From Peptoniphilus_A hominis (GTDB lineage Bacteria; Bacillota; Clostridia; Tissierellales; Peptoniphilaceae): a stretch of DNA of 64,000 bases. Both the position numbers and the translations under genes were made by a program. The notes beneath the pieces were generated by a model that worked only from the letters and a program-made list of their open reading frames with translations, did no database searches and was not told the origin of the DNA. Positions 25,478 through 34,031 of the stretch are shown piece by piece. Position 1 is the stretch's first letter; each line of letters opens with the position of its first letter. The stretch spans positions 62,001 through 126,000 of the forward strand of contig NZ_JBBMFO010000001.1 of assembly GCF_040096015.1 (NCBI RefSeq). Reading direction: 5' to 3'.

Positions 25478-26464
25478 ATGAAATTAATTTTTGATATAAA
25501 TGGTGGAGATAATAAATCCGAAATTATTAAGGGTGCAATCGAAGCCTCTAATGAATTTGATACAGATATTATTCTAGTTGGAAGAGAAGATTTTATAAAA
25601 GAAAATCTACAAGAACTAGATTACAATAAAGACAAAATTGAAATAGTTGATGCAAAGGAAAATATTGAGAATAATGAAGACCCTGCCTTTGCACTTAGAC
25701 GCAAAAAGGATTCTTCAATTGTCATTGCTATGACTTTATTAAAAGAAAAGAAAGGTGACGCCTTAATTTCTGCAGGAAGTACAGGAGCACTTTTAGCAGG
25801 TGGCTTATTTATAGTTGGAAGAATTAAGGGAATAAAAAGAGCAGTTCTACCTACAACTATTCCTGGCATGAAATCAAACACTATGGTAATTGACTCTGGT
25901 GCTAATATGGACACAAACCCAGAACTCCTATTAGAGTTCGCAACTCTTGGAGAAGTTTTCCTTAAAGAGTACTATAAGATTGATTCGCCAAAGGTTGGTC
26001 TATTAAATGTAGGAAGTGAAGAAGGCAAGGGAAACTCATTATACAAAGAAACCTATAAGGTCCTTAAAGATAGCAATATAAATTTTGTTGGAAATATTGA
26101 AGCAAGAGATATTATGAATAACGATGTTGACCTTCTTGTCTGTGATGGCTTTGATGGAAATATTTTACTAAAGTCAATTGAAGGTGTAGTTGATTTTGCT
26201 GTAAAAAATGTGTTTCACAGCCTGGAAAAGTCTGATCTTGATGATGAAAGCAAAGCTCTATTTAGTAAATTTTTAATGACTAAATTTAAAAATTTAGATG
26301 CAAAGGAAGTTGGCGGCACAATTCTTTTGGGTATCGACGGGAATATTATAAAGGCTCATGGAAATTCTGATGAGAGAGCAATAAAAAATGCTGCAAAATA
26401 TGCTATAAGTATAGTAGAATCTAATGTAGTTAAAAAAATTAAAGATAAGGTGGAAGGTAAATGA
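25478..26464 (+). CDS. plsX: Phosphate acyltransferase PlsX
   Basis: PlsX (328 residues) makes acyl-phosphate from acyl-ACP, the first step in phosphatidic acid synthesis, at the inner membrane face. Recognisable segments are DINGGDN near the start, ALISAGSTGALLAGG (about 97-111), VIDSGANMDT (about 138-147) and VCDGFDGN (about 225). The start has CTGGAGG. It overlaps acpP by 4 bp (ATGA) and leads the plsX-acpP-rnc-rSAM-smc-ftsY operon. fapR, which often precedes plsX, is absent. Confidence 0.94.
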   Translation: MKLIFDINGGDNKSEIIKGAIEASNEFDTDIILVGREDFIKENLQELDYNKDKIEIVDAKENIENNEDPAFALRRKKDSSIVIAMTLLKEKKGDALISAGSTGALLAGGLFIVGRIKGIKRAVLPTTIPGMKSNTMVIDSGANMDTNPELLLEFATLGEVFLKEYYKIDSPKVGLLNVGSEEGKGNSLYKETYKVLKDSNINFVGNIEARDIMNNDVDLLVCDGFDGNILLKSIEGVVDFAVKNVFHSLEKSDLDDESKALFSKFLMTKFKNLDAKEVGGTILLGIDGNIIKAHGNSDERAIKNAAKYAISIVESNVVKKIKDKVEGK

Positions 26465-26688
26465 AAGAAAGAATTCTAGAAATTATTGCAGAACAATTTA
26501 ACATGGATGTAAATGAACTTGATGAAGATATGAGCTTTCAAGATGACTTAAACGCTGATTCAATTGAACTTGTTGAACTAGTTATGACTATTGAAGAAGA
26601 ATTTGAGACTGAAGTTTCTGAAGAAGATCTAGAAAAATTAAAAACTGTTGGCGATGTTATTGACTATGTAGAAGATTTGGAACAGTGA
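26461..26688 (+). CDS. acpP: Acyl carrier protein
   Basis: A 75-residue acidic four-helix protein that carries growing acyl chains on 4'-phosphopantetheine. The attachment site is S34 in ADSIELVEL; the usual DSL is DSI here, which is common. It overlaps plsX (ATGA), matching its role as acyl donor to PlsX, and precedes rnc by 4 bp. Confidence 0.95.
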   Translation: MKERILEIIAEQFNMDVNELDEDMSFQDDLNADSIELVELVMTIEEEFETEVSEEDLEKLKTVGDVIDYVEDLEQ

Positions 26689-26692
26689 TTTC

Positions 26693-27391
26693 ATGTCTAT
26701 GGATAATCTAAAACATCTTGAAAAAAAATTAAATTATAATTTTAAAAATAGAGATCTTTTAGAAAGGGCTTTAACTCACAGTTCTTTTATCAATGAAAAT
26801 GATATGAAGAGCTTTGAGAGTAACGAAAGGCTAGAATATCTAGGTGATGCAATTCTTGGTCTTGTAATTGGAGAATATTTTTATAAAAATTTTCCAGAAG
26901 ACAATGAAGGTTCGCTAACTAAGATGAGAGCTGAATCAGTAAATGAGAAAGTTTTGTTTTTTATTTCTAAAAAATTAATGCTTGGAGAATATTTAAAATT
27001 TGGCAAGGGAGAAATAAAAAGTGGTGGAAAAAATAGAGAGTCTACTTCCGCTGATGCTCTTGAAGCTTTATTTGGAGCAATTTATTTAGATTCAAATTTT
27101 GAAAATGTCAAAAAAATTATTTTAGATTTATTTCAAGATTTTTTAGAAAAGGATAGCTATAAGTTATTTAATATTGATTTCAAAACTAAATTTCAAGAAA
27201 AGGTGCAAAAATCTGGCAAAAAAGCTGAGTATAAACTAGTTAGAGAAGAAGGTCCAGACAACGATAAAACTTTCTTTACTGAATTATATTTAGATGAAGT
27301 TTTAGTTGGATGTGGCAAGGGAAAAACAAAAAAGGAGTCTCAACAAGAGGCTGCCAAGGATGCCTTTAAAAGGAGAGGGGAAATTGTCTAA
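26693..27391 (+). CDS. rnc: Ribonuclease III
   Basis: RNase III (232 residues) cuts double-stranded RNA in rRNA and mRNA processing. The nuclease domain has the signature NERLEYLGDAILGL (about 44-57) with catalytic acidic residues, and a second acidic site at SADALEALFGAIY. The C-terminal dsRBD (about 162-230) is complete. Start ATG at 26693, with a second ATG two codons later; the ribosome binding site is weak, so coupling to acpP is likely. Its end overlaps the next gene by 8 bp. Confidence 0.95.
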   Translation: MSMDNLKHLEKKLNYNFKNRDLLERALTHSSFINENDMKSFESNERLEYLGDAILGLVIGEYFYKNFPEDNEGSLTKMRAESVNEKVLFFISKKLMLGEYLKFGKGEIKSGGKNRESTSADALEALFGAIYLDSNFENVKKIILDLFQDFLEKDSYKLFNIDFKTKFQEKVQKSGKKAEYKLVREEGPDNDKTFFTELYLDEVLVGCGKGKTKKESQQEAAKDAFKRRGEIV

Positions 27392-28433
27392 GAGAAATAT
27401 CATACCAATTTTCATCCCTCACTATGGCTGCCCCAACGATTGTGTTTTTTGTAACCAAAGAAAAATTACGGGAATGTCTACAGATATTTCAAATAGTGAT
27501 GTGAAAAATACTATTTTGGAATATCTTTCTTATTTTAAAAGAAAGGACAACATTGAAGTTGCCTTCTATGGAGGAAGTTTCACAGCCATACCCATAGATA
27601 AGCAAAGTGAATTTTTAGAAGTTGCCCATAGATACAAAGGAAAAGGCTTAGTTAAGTACATTAGACTGTCCACAAGACCAGATGCAATTGACCATGAAAT
27701 ATTAAATAATTTGAAAAAATATGGTGTAGATATAATTGAACTGGGAGTCCAAAGCCTTGATGAAGAAGTTTTAAGACTTTCCAATAGAGGTCATGATGCA
27801 GCTTGTGTTTATAGTTCATCGAAATTAATTAAAGATTATGGATTTTCACTGGGACTTCAACAAATGGTTGGACTACCAGGAGATAATATTGACAAGTCTA
27901 TTTACACAGCAAGGGAATTTGTAAAACTAAAACCAGATTGCGTGAGGATTTATCCAACTCTTGTAATAAAGGAAACGGATCTTTATAAAAACTTGATAGA
28001 TGGAAAGTACAAGGCCTTAGATTTAGATTCTTCCATTAAATATGTTGCAGACATACTTGATATTTATTATAAAAATGACATAAATGTAATAAGAGTTGGA
28101 CTTCAACCAACGGAAAATATAAACTATGATAAAGATGTAGTTGCAGGCGCCTTTCATCCTTCCTACAGGCAGTTAGTTGAGGCATATTATTTTAAGACTG
28201 GACTTTTAAATTATTTTAAAAAGTCAAAAAATATAAGCCGTGAGATTTTAATTTTTGCCAGTGGAAAAAATATTTCAAATATTAGTGGACAAAAATCAAA
28301 AAATAAAGATGAAATCGTAAAAGAACTTGGTATTTCAAAAATTAAATTGAAAGAAAAAGATTTAGGAAGTTTTCATGTTGAGCTTCAAGCTAAATTTAGT
28401 GAGCTTATTGATATAAGAGATTATTATAGGTGA
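27384..28433 (+). CDS. Elp3-like radical SAM protein
   Basis: A 349-residue radical SAM enzyme with the cluster motif C16-x3-C20-x2-C23 (YGCPNDCVFC), a glycine motif FYGGSFTAIP and the LGVQSLDEEVL segment typical of the Elp3/oxygen-independent coproporphyrinogen oxidase branch. It lacks the C-terminal acetyltransferase domain of true Elp3. Genes of this type sit between rnc and smc in many Clostridia and are usually annotated as elongator-protein-3-like; the substrate, perhaps tRNA, is not proven. The TTG at 27384, right after AGGAGAGGGG, is preferred over the longer open frame that begins within rnc. Confidence 0.82.
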   Translation: MSKRNIIPIFIPHYGCPNDCVFCNQRKITGMSTDISNSDVKNTILEYLSYFKRKDNIEVAFYGGSFTAIPIDKQSEFLEVAHRYKGKGLVKYIRLSTRPDAIDHEILNNLKKYGVDIIELGVQSLDEEVLRLSNRGHDAACVYSSSKLIKDYGFSLGLQQMVGLPGDNIDKSIYTAREFVKLKPDCVRIYPTLVIKETDLYKNLIDGKYKALDLDSSIKYVADILDIYYKNDINVIRVGLQPTENINYDKDVVAGAFHPSYRQLVEAYYFKTGLLNYFKKSKNISREILIFASGKNISNISGQKSKNKDEIVKELGISKIKLKEKDLGSFHVELQAKFSELIDIRDYYR

Positions 28434-28437
28434 GTAG

Positions 28438-31400
28438 ATGTTTTTAAAATCAGTTACTATGCAGGGATTTAAGTCCTTTGCAAATAGAACAAAAATTGAA
28501 TTAGACGAGACTACTACGGCAATAGTTGGTCCCAATGGTAGTGGCAAGAGCAATATTACTGATGCCATTACCTGGGTCCTTGGAGAAACTTCAGTTAAAA
28601 ATCTTCGTGGAAATAAGATGGAAGATGTAATTTTTTCTGGAACTGATGCCAAAAGGCCACTTGGACTTGCTGAAGTTACTATTGTTTTTGATAACAGCGA
28701 AAAATCTCTTAACCTTCCTTATAACGAGGTTTCTGTCACTAGAAGGATGTATAGGTCTCTTGAAAGTGAATTCTTGATTAACAATAAGAAGTGCAGGCTC
28801 AAAGACATCAAAGAACTATTTATGGACACTGGAATCGGAAAAGATGGTTATTCTGTAATTGGTCAAGGAAAAATTGAATCTGTTCTAAGTTCAAAGCCAG
28901 AGGACAGAAGAAATATTTTTGAAGAGGCTGCAGGGATTTCAAAATACAAGTACAAAAAAGTTCAATCTACTAATAAACTTTTAAAGACAGAAGAAAATTT
29001 AGTTAGAATCGAGGATATTTTATCAGAAATAGTCCTTCAAGAAGAAAATCTCAAGGCTCAAGCTGAAAAAGCTGAAGCCTACCTAAAGGATTTTGAAGTT
29101 TTAAAGATAAATGACATAAATTTTTCCTGTAAAGAGATAAAAAATAAAGAAGAAGAAATAAAAAAGCTTGAAGAGATTTCAGAAAGTTTAAAATTAGATT
29201 CTGATAAAATTAATCTAGAACGCAATAATTTATATAAGGAATTGGAAGTATTAGAAAATGAAATTTCTAATATTTCTGATAAAAATAATGAAGCCAATGA
29301 AAATTTAATTCTCCAAAAAGATGAATATGACAAAATAAATTTAGAACTTACTCTTCAAAGTGAAAAGATAAATTCATTAAAAAAAGATTCTGAGAGAATT
29401 GAGTTTGAAAATTCTTCTCTTAAAGAAAGCATGCTTTTAAATAATAAAAACTTAGAAGATCTTTACAAGGATCAGGAAATTCTAAAGGAATCAAAAGATG
29501 AAATTCTAAAAAAATTAGAAGAAAAAAATAAAAACATTGAAAGTCTTGAAGAAGAATTTAAAAAATTAGAAGAAATTGGCAATTTAAATTTTGAAAATAA
29601 AAATAAAATAAAAAATGAAATAGAAAATATTAATTTTAAAAACGAAACCTTAAAGGACATTATTGAAGAAAAAAACAATAGGAAGCTAAGCTTAGAGAAA
29701 AGCATTGAAAATCTAAAAAACAATGAAGCTGAATTTGTAAAAATTATTGATAAAGATTCAAAGGAAATAGAGAAATTAAATGACTTACTAAAAAAAGAAG
29801 AATTAGACTTTCAAAAAACTGAGGAAAAGTTAAGTAAGCTTGATGAAAATAATAAAAATCTTGAGAATCAGTTGATTTCAAAGAAAAATTCTCTAAATGA
29901 AATCTTAGCTAAATTAAAGATACTTGAAAATATGGAGTCAAATTATGAAGGCTACAACAGAACTGTAAAGTCCTTTATGAATTTTTCTTCAAACCACAAT
30001 GTCTTTAAAGAGTCTTTATTTGGACCAGTTGCAGAAAAGTTTTCTGTAGAAAAAAAATATGAAAGGGCAATTTCAGTAGCTCTAGGTTCCATGGCTCAAA
30101 ACATAATTGTGTCTTCAACTAAGGAAACTTCAGAAATGTTAAAAATTCTTGAAGACAATAAAATGGGTAGAGCAACCTTTTTGCCCCTTGATAGAGTTAA
30201 TGGCAGCAAGGTAAAAATAAATTCTGAAGATGGGGTAATTGGAATAGCCTGCGATTTAATTAAATTTGACGAAGTTTTTTCTGGAATTTTTTACAATTTA
30301 CTTGGAAGAGTTATTGTTGCCGATAATTTTAAAAATGCAAGTCGCATATCAAAAAAGCATAAATTAAAAGTTGTAACTCTAAAGGGCGATGTATTTAATC
30401 CTTCAGGAGCCATAACTGGCGGAAGTTTAAATAATTTCAACAGCAGTTTTATTTTGCGTAAAAATGAAATAAATGAGCTTCAAATTAAAGCTAAGGAAAC
30501 TGATGCTGAGATAAAAAATCTTAGCCAGGAAAAAAGTAAAATAGAAAAAGAAATTTTTGATTTAGAAAGTTTTTCAAGAGATTTTTCTGAAAGACAAAAC
30601 TCTTACAAAATGAAAATTTCTGATATTGAAAAAAATATTTATAAAAATAAAAATGACAGAGATTTAAATACAAATTATTTAATTAAATATGAAAGAGAAA
30701 GAGATGAATTAGAAGAAAACATCAAAGTTGACTCTTCAAATTTAGAAAAAAATACTTTAGAAATTGAAAATAAAAATAAACTTTTAGAAGATCTACTTAA
30801 AGAAGTGAATAGCGGAGAAAAATTATCTGAATTATCAAAGTCAATAGAAGCTTTAAAAAGTGAAAGAATTGAGATTCAGCTATTAGAGAGAGAAAATCGT
30901 GAAAAACTTCTATATAACAATAGAGAATCTGAAAGAATTAAAAATGAAATTCAAAGTATTGAAGAAAAATTGAAGGCCAATAAGATTTCTCTAGAGGATA
31001 CTAGCCTTAACATCAACAATAAAACAAGTTTTAATGATGAAAATAAGATTAAATTAGAAGACCTAAAGTCATCTATTGAAAATTTAAAAATTTCCATTAA
31101 TGATCTAAAAAGTCTTTTGGAAGAAAAAAATAAAGTTTTCTTAAGTAGCAAAGATAAGTTAAGTGAACTAAAGGAAAAATCACTTATAATAAATTCGGAA
31201 ATAGAAAAAATCAATTTAAAAATTGATATGAATAAAAACAAAATATTAAATGAAAGTGTTAGGCTAAACGATGAGTACAATATCGAAGATTTTCACAAAT
31301 ACATCGACGAAAATCTACAGGACATCAAGGAAAGTTCAATTAAAAGGTTGAAGAAAAAGGTAAGAGAATATGGAGAAGTAAATATTTCTTCTATTGAAGA

Positions 31401-31956
31401 ATACAAACTTGTAAAGGAAAGACTTGACTTCTACAGCTCACAAAGAGACGACTTAATCAAATCAAAGGAAGAAATTAAGTCAATTTTAAGTAAGTTAGAC
31501 CTTGAGATGAAAAAAATATTCAAAGAAGCCATGGATGAAATCTCAGAGAATTTTGCAGAAATTTTTAAGACTTTGTTTAATGGTGGTCGCGCAGAAATTA
31601 GCATTGAGGGAGATTTACTAAATTCTGGCATAGAGATAAAGGCTTCTCCTCCAGGCAAGAGACTTCAAGCTCTTTCACTATTATCAGGTGGAGAAAAATC
31701 ACTTACTGCTGTGGCACTTTTGTTTGCCCTCTTAAAATATAGGCCTGCTTCTTTTTGCATCTTAGACGAAATAGACGCAGCTCTTGATGATGCAAATATA
31801 AAAAGATATGCTGATTACCTTCTTACTTTAGAGGGAATCCAGTTTATAATAATTACTCACAGAAAACTTACAATGGAGATTGCAAAGACTATGTATGGTG
31901 TTACAATGGAAGAGAAAGGAATTAGTAAGTTATATTCTGTAAAATTAAAGGATTAG
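28438..31956 (+). CDS. smc: Chromosome segregation protein SMC
   Basis: A 1172-residue condensin ATPase. The N-terminal head has Walker A GPNGSGKSN (31-39). Long coiled coils (about 170-500 and 670-1010), rich in Lys, Glu, Asn and Ile, flank a hinge (about 505-660, ending GAITGGSL). The C-terminal head has the signature LSGGEKSL (about 1081) and Walker B FCILDEIDAALDD (about 1105). It acts with ScpA/ScpB in compacting the chromosome. Full length for the family. It lies between the radical SAM gene and ftsY, as is usual. Confidence 0.96.
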   Translation: MFLKSVTMQGFKSFANRTKIELDETTTAIVGPNGSGKSNITDAITWVLGETSVKNLRGNKMEDVIFSGTDAKRPLGLAEVTIVFDNSEKSLNLPYNEVSVTRRMYRSLESEFLINNKKCRLKDIKELFMDTGIGKDGYSVIGQGKIESVLSSKPEDRRNIFEEAAGISKYKYKKVQSTNKLLKTEENLVRIEDILSEIVLQEENLKAQAEKAEAYLKDFEVLKINDINFSCKEIKNKEEEIKKLEEISESLKLDSDKINLERNNLYKELEVLENEISNISDKNNEANENLILQKDEYDKINLELTLQSEKINSLKKDSERIEFENSSLKESMLLNNKNLEDLYKDQEILKESKDEILKKLEEKNKNIESLEEEFKKLEEIGNLNFENKNKIKNEIENINFKNETLKDIIEEKNNRKLSLEKSIENLKNNEAEFVKIIDKDSKEIEKLNDLLKKEELDFQKTEEKLSKLDENNKNLENQLISKKNSLNEILAKLKILENMESNYEGYNRTVKSFMNFSSNHNVFKESLFGPVAEKFSVEKKYERAISVALGSMAQNIIVSSTKETSEMLKILEDNKMGRATFLPLDRVNGSKVKINSEDGVIGIACDLIKFDEVFSGIFYNLLGRVIVADNFKNASRISKKHKLKVVTLKGDVFNPSGAITGGSLNNFNSSFILRKNEINELQIKAKETDAEIKNLSQEKSKIEKEIFDLESFSRDFSERQNSYKMKISDIEKNIYKNKNDRDLNTNYLIKYERERDELEENIKVDSSNLEKNTLEIENKNKLLEDLLKEVNSGEKLSELSKSIEALKSERIEIQLLERENREKLLYNNRESERIKNEIQSIEEKLKANKISLEDTSLNINNKTSFNDENKIKLEDLKSSIENLKISINDLKSLLEEKNKVFLSSKDKLSELKEKSLIINSEIEKINLKIDMNKNKILNESVRLNDEYNIEDFHKYIDENLQDIKESSIKRLKKKVREYGEVNISSIEEYKLVKERLDFYSSQRDDLIKSKEEIKSILSKLDLEMKKIFKEAMDEISENFAEIFKTLFNGGRAEISIEGDLLNSGIEIKASPPGKRLQALSLLSGGEKSLTAVALLFALLKYRPASFCILDEIDAALDDANIKRYADYLLTLEGIQFIIITHRKLTMEIAKTMYGVTMEEKGISKLYSVKLKD

Positions 31957-31965
31957 GAGAATAAA

Positions 31966-33426
31966 ATGTTTGAATGGTTTAAGGATAAATTTAAGAAAAA
32001 AGAAGATGAAGTTAAGGAAGAAGTTCAAGAAGTAAAGGATGAAATTTCTTCTGAGGAAAATCAAGAAGAACTTGAAGAAATTCATGAAAAGCTAGAAGAA
32101 GTTTCAGAAGAAGGAAATCTGTCAGAAGAAGATTTAGAAGCTTCTGAAGAAATAGAAGATACTAATGAAAAATTTCAAGATAAGGAAGTTATTGAAGAGG
32201 CTATAGAAAATAAGACAGAGGAAAAAGAAGACAGCAAGGAAGAATTCAAAGAAGATGAATTGATTGACGACAACTTAGAGGAAATAAAAGAAGAAGATAA
32301 AGACTTAGAAGAAATCCATGAAATGTTAGAAGAGGTTTCAGAAGAAGGAAATTTATCAGAAGAAGATTTAGAAGCTTCTGAAAAAATAGAAGACACTAAT
32401 GAAAAATTTCAAGATAAGGAAGTAATTGAAGAAGCAATAGATAATAAGGCAGAAGAAAAAGAAGAAAATCAGGAAAATCTTGAAGAAGAAGTTGAAGAAG
32501 TAGAAGAACCAAAAAAAGCTTCACTTTTTCAAAGATTAATGGATGGTCTCGACAAAACAAGAAAAGAAGTCGGCATAAAAATCAACACTGTTCTTGGCGC
32601 CTATGTAAAAATTGATGACGAGATGCTAGAAGACCTTGAAGACATTTTAGTTTCAGCAGATGTGGGAATGGAAACTACAATGAAACTAATTGACAATTTG
32701 CGTGAAACAATAATTAGAGAAAAAGTTAACGATCCTAAAGAAGTTAAACCTCTATTATTGGAAGAAGCAAAAAAATTGATGAACCCAGAACTAAACACAA
32801 AAATTAATTCAGACGCACCAGCAATTATTTTAGTCGTTGGTGTAAATGGAGTAGGAAAAACTACAACTATTGGTAAACTTTCACAAAGATTTAAAAATGA
32901 AAACAAATCAGTTTTAGTTTGTGCGGCAGATACTTTTAGAGCTGCTGCCATTGACCAACTAAAGGAATGGGGAATTAGAGCAAATGTTGATGTAATTAGT
33001 CATGACGAGGGATCTGACCCAGCCGCAGTTGTCTTCGATGCCATAGAAGCAGCTAAGGCAAGAAATACTGATGTATTAATAGTCGACACTGCAGGAAGGC
33101 TTCACAACAAGTCAAATCTTATGAAGGAACTTGAAAAAATAAATAGAATTATAAGCAAAAAATATCCTGAAGCCAATCGCGAAAATTTATTGGTTCTCGA
33201 CTCAACAACAGGACAAAACGCAATTAATCAAGCAAAAACTTTTAAAGAAGTTACAGACATTTCTGCCATTGCCCTTACAAAACTTGACGGAACTGCAAAG
33301 GGCGGAGTTGTAATAGCCCTTCAATCTGAACTTGGAATTCCAATTAAACTTATTGGGGTTGGAGAAGGAATAGACGACCTTCAAGATTTTAATATTGACA
33401 CCTTCTTAGAGACAATCTTTGGATAA
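31966..33426 (+). CDS. ftsY: Signal recognition particle receptor FtsY with duplicated acidic domain
   Basis: FtsY (486 residues) is the GTPase receptor for SRP at the membrane. The C-terminal NG domain (about 180-486) has G1 GVNGVGKTTT (292-301), DTAGRLHNK near 374 and TKLDGTAKGG near 438. The N-terminal 170 residues are an extremely acidic A domain containing a near-exact internal duplication: residues 36-88 and 114-166 differ at only four positions. Typical Firmicute FtsY is about 330 residues, so the extra length is this repeat. Start ATG after TAGGAG. It is the last gene of the plsX-smc operon. Confidence 0.95.
   Translation: MFEWFKDKFKKKEDEVKEEVQEVKDEISSEENQEELEEIHEKLEEVSEEGNLSEEDLEASEEIEDTNEKFQDKEVIEEAIENKTEEKEDSKEEFKEDELIDDNLEEIKEEDKDLEEIHEMLEEVSEEGNLSEEDLEASEKIEDTNEKFQDKEVIEEAIDNKAEEKEENQENLEEEVEEVEEPKKASLFQRLMDGLDKTRKEVGIKINTVLGAYVKIDDEMLEDLEDILVSADVGMETTMKLIDNLRETIIREKVNDPKEVKPLLLEEAKKLMNPELNTKINSDAPAIILVVGVNGVGKTTTIGKLSQRFKNENKSVLVCAADTFRAAAIDQLKEWGIRANVDVISHDEGSDPAAVVFDAIEAAKARNTDVLIVDTAGRLHNKSNLMKELEKINRIISKKYPEANRENLLVLDSTTGQNAINQAKTFKEVTDISAIALTKLDGTAKGGVVIALQSELGIPIKLIGVGEGIDDLQDFNIDTFLETIFG
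32071..32463 (+). repeat. Imperfect direct repeat inside ftsY (2 x 159 bp)
   Basis: Copies at 32071-32229 and 32305-32463, offset 234 bp, encode 53-residue acidic units. They differ at about 16 bases, about 12 of them silent. Confidence 0.9.
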
Positions 33427-33442
33427 AATTTTATAAATTTTT

Positions 33443-33470
33443 AAAGTAGGAGAGATCCTACTTTTTTTGT
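33443..33470 (+). terminator. Intrinsic terminator after ftsY
   Basis: AAAGTAGGA/TCCTACTTT 9-bp stem with GAGA loop and seven or more T. Confidence 0.92.
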
Positions 33471-33548
33471 AATTTTTTGCTAAATAAAAAATCAATGTAG
33501 TCACTTAAATCATTATTTAAAAAAATTTTTATGCATAGCTAATCTTTT

Positions 33549-33616
33549 AAAAAATTCAAAAAAATATAAAAAAATTTAAAAAATTTGTTGACTTATTGGG
33601 AAGTATTAGCTACAAT
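33549..33616 (+). promoter_or_regulatory. Promoter of the ylxM-ffh-rplS operon with phased A-tracts
   Basis: TTGACT (33588-33593), 17-bp spacer, TACAAT (33611-33616). Upstream lie four A-runs at 33549-33554, 33558-33564, 33568-33574 and 33578-33583, with centres about 10 bp apart. They should bend the DNA and act as an UP-like element. Confidence 0.8.
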
Positions 33617-33622
33617 AATAAA

Positions 33623-33643
33623 GGTCAAGTAAAAAGGTTGACC
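33623..33643 (+). promoter_or_regulatory. Inverted repeat at the predicted transcript start of ylxM
   Basis: GGTCAA-N9-TTGACC begins about 7 bp after the -10 box. In RNA it would form a 5'-terminal hairpin, which can stabilise a transcript; as DNA it could be an operator. Confidence 0.5.
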
Positions 33644-33666
33644 TCGCTAGAAAAATGGTGATAAAA

Positions 33667-34020
33667 ATGAATGAAAAATTTTTTAGGATGAACAGCTTAC
33701 TTGATTTTTATGGAAATCTTCTCACTGAAAAGCAAAAGAAGGCTGCCTATATGTATTATGTCTATGACTGCACAATAAATGAGATATCATCTGAACTTAA
33801 CATCTCAAAGCAAGCAGTCTTTGATAACTTAAAAAGGGCAGAAAATAATTTAGAAGACTTTGAAAAAAAACTTGAACTAATAAAAAATGCTAAAAAAGAA
33901 GAAGAGAGTAGAGAAATAAAAAGAAAAAAAATTGAAACTATTTTAGAAGGTATGGAAAAAGAATCTTTAAATCAAGATACTTTGAAAATTAAAGAACTTA
34001 GAAAAATACTTTTTGACTAG
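33667..34020 (+). CDS. ylxM: YlxM/p13 family helix-turn-helix protein
   Basis: A 117-residue protein matching YlxM, with RMNSLLDFYGNLLTEKQ at the start and the helix-turn-helix segment EISSELNISKQAVFDNLKRAE (about 38-58). YlxM is always next to ffh in Firmicutes and is reported to associate with the SRP. The ATG at 33667 fits the family N-terminus and follows GGTGAT; the open frame begins four codons earlier at 33655. First gene of the ylxM-ffh-rpsP-khpA-rimM-trmD-rplS operon. Confidence 0.88.
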   Translation: MNEKFFRMNSLLDFYGNLLTEKQKKAAYMYYVYDCTINEISSELNISKQAVFDNLKRAENNLEDFEKKLELIKNAKKEEESREIKRKKIETILEGMEKESLNQDTLKIKELRKILFD

Positions 34021-34031
34021 GAGGTGGATTT

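Noticed and set aside
30951..31280. Long minus-strand open frames opposite smc
   Set aside because: They reflect the Lys/Glu-rich coiled coil read backwards as Phe/Ser-rich sequence; no start signals.
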